Part shown: positions 7,601 to 7,720 of the stretch, one piece after another
Layout of the letters: each line of letters opens with the position of its first letter
Numbering within the stretch: position 1 is the first letter of the stretch
NCBI GenBank assembly: GCA_021789795.1
Contig: JAJYJA010000115.1
Coordinates: forward strand, 1-7,720
From: Deltaproteobacteria bacterium
GTDB taxonomy: Bacteria > Desulfobacterota > Desulfobulbia > Desulfobulbales > VMSU01
Length of the DNA stretch: 7,720 bases
Direction: 5' to 3'
The notes under the pieces: model-generated
What the model saw: the letters and a program-made list of their open reading frames with translations, nothing else
The model's database searches: none
Told to the model about the DNA's origin: nothing
Made by a program: the position numbers and the translations under genes

Positions 7601-7720
7601 GGCCATGTAGATCAGGTTGTCGATGCCGTTTAGCTTCTGCTCGATGACCTGGGTGACCGTATCCTGCACCGTCTGGGCCGAGGCCCCCGGATACATGGCG
7701 TTGATGGCGATCTGAGGCGG
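4661..7720 (-). CDS. RND multidrug efflux transporter, AcrB/MexB (HAE1) family, inner membrane (5' end cut by window)
   Basis: Proton-driven exporter that takes drugs, solvents or similar amphiphiles from the periplasm and inner membrane and hands them to the outer-membrane channel. The frame is open to the right edge. The first visible residues, PPQIAINAMYPGAS, match E. coli AcrB from Pro40, so about 39 residues including the first membrane helix are missing; the ATG at 7696 is internal. Counting from that Met, the proton-relay residues are all present: D360-D361 (AcrB D407/D408, in GLLVDDAIVVVENVER), K895 (K940, in STKNAIL), R925 (R971) and T932 (T978). The switch-loop region G570-FSFAGRGQN is conserved, as are SEAKYRMLP, QAAPG-STGEAM and GAGAGAQNAIGTAV. 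Family identity to AcrB/MexB is very strong over the whole length. Binding-pocket equivalents are F89, F131, I566, F571, F573 and W584, so two of six AcrB phenylalanines are replaced. The gene overlaps the channel gene by 4 bases. An adaptor (MFP) gene is expected upstream, outside the window. Regulation is not visible. Confidence 0.97.
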   Translation of the reverse strand, partial: PPQIAINAMYPGASAQTVQDTVTQVIEQKLNGIDNLIYMASTSDSTGAVSITLTFSAGTDPNIAQVQVQNKLQLAIPLLPQLVQRQGIQVVKSTRNFLMIAGLVSEDGSMDRNSLTDYMVSNLQDIISRLDGVGEVMLFGTQNAMRIWLNPAKLNNYHLTVAEVTAAIQAQNAQVSAGQLGGTPSLPGQQLNAAITARTLLKTPEEFGAIVLRTNPDGSTVKLKDVATINIGTENYDIQSFYNGKPMGGMAIRLAAGANALETGKRVKAKLDELSKYFPPGMKVVYPYDTTPFVKISIEEVVRTLVEAVFLVFIIMFLFLQNFRATLIPTIAVPVVLLGTFGVLAASGFSINTLTMFALVIVIGLLVDDAIVVVENVERIMSEEGLSPRDATLKSMGQITSALWGIATVLSAVFLPMAFFGGSTGVIYRQFSVTIISAMILSVFTAMILTPALCATILKPIEKGHHFGEGGLLGWFFGRFNRAFDYCRGKYEGIVGRSFGKPLRYLVVYGAVVAVMVHLALRLPTAFLPEEDQGFLICQVQLPAGATQARTLEVLRQVQGHFLKDEAKTVEGIITVAGFSFAGRGQNMGLAWVRLKDWKLRNGAAMKAPAIARRAMMAFSKFRDGLAFAFAPPAVLELGVANGFDMQLQDRGGLGHEQLMAARNQLLGLAMQDHKLVAVRPNGQDDSPQFKLDIDDVRAGSQGLSLDDINSTLSTAWGSSYVNDFIQNGRVKKVYLQSEAKYRMLPEDINRWYVRNKTGKMVPFSAFSSARWQYGSPKLERYNGIPSVEIMGQAAPGVSTGEAMTEMERLAAKLPTGIGYEWTGLSYEEKNAGKQAPALYAISLLVVFLSVAALYESWTIPFVNLLMLPLGLVGAVSAVTMRGLPNDIYLQIGLLTTVGLSTKNAILIIQFIKEQLRQGHELVEATLAAVKIRLRPVIMTSMAFFFGTLPLALTNGAGAGAQNAIGTAVTGGLLSATFIDLIFIPFFFVLISRLFGKGRQAGPPVTPDTLAHEPEVNSR
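4674..4679 (-). promoter_or_regulatory. Ribosome binding site of the outer-membrane efflux gene
   Basis: The minus strand reads GGAGGT ending 10 nt before the ATG at 4664. It lies inside the last codons of the transporter gene (the E-V-N-S-R tail). It is a near-ideal Shine-Dalgarno match and fixes the start of the lipoprotein. It also means the channel can be initiated independently of coupling to the transporter, in contrast with the poor site before the glycosyltransferase at 1634. Confidence 0.85.

Noticed and set aside
7694..7696. ATG as the start of the transporter gene
   Set aside because: Upstream codons (PPQIAINA) continue the AcrB alignment, so this Met is internal and aligns to about residue 48 of AcrB.

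Overview
The window is 7.7 kb of GC-rich, almost fully coding DNA from a Gram-negative bacterium. Three things show the Gram-negative envelope: an outer-membrane lipoprotein channel, an AcrB-type pump that feeds it, and a predicted periplasmic or outer-membrane-associated propeller protein. The style of the genes reminds me of delta-proteobacteria (Desulfobacterota, Geobacter-like). That is only an impression; no marker gene is present to fix the taxon.

Layout: two gene pairs face each other tail to tail. On the left, + strand, is a protein whose visible N-terminal part looks like a FlgO/TolB-N/CsgG-type alpha/beta domain followed by FG-GAP/VCBS calcium-binding repeats; its true start lies left of the window. 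It overlaps by 4 bases (ATGA) a 529-residue polytopic membrane protein that looks like a GT-C-fold glycosyltransferase. On the right, - strand, is an HAE1-family RND multidrug efflux transporter lacking only about its first 39 residues at the window edge. It overlaps by 4 bases (again ATGA) an OprM/NodT-type outer-membrane efflux lipoprotein. The two pairs end 10 bases apart.

Working together: the RND pump and the outer-membrane channel are two of the three parts of a tripartite drug or solvent exporter. The third, the periplasmic adaptor, is probably just beyond the right edge. The left pair may act in cell-surface glycosylation or its display, but nothing in the window states the substrate.

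There is no gene-free stretch over 300 bases; the only non-coding DNA is the 10-base gap between the convergent stop codons. No RNA genes, mobile elements, CRISPR arrays or promoters were seen; both operon starts lie outside. I found no previously undescribed system. The points worth a second look are an 11-bp perfect inverted repeat inside the glycosyltransferase gene, a G8 tract in the same gene, two changed residues in the pump's drug-binding phenylalanine cluster, the domain pairing in the left gene, and the terminator-less convergent junction.
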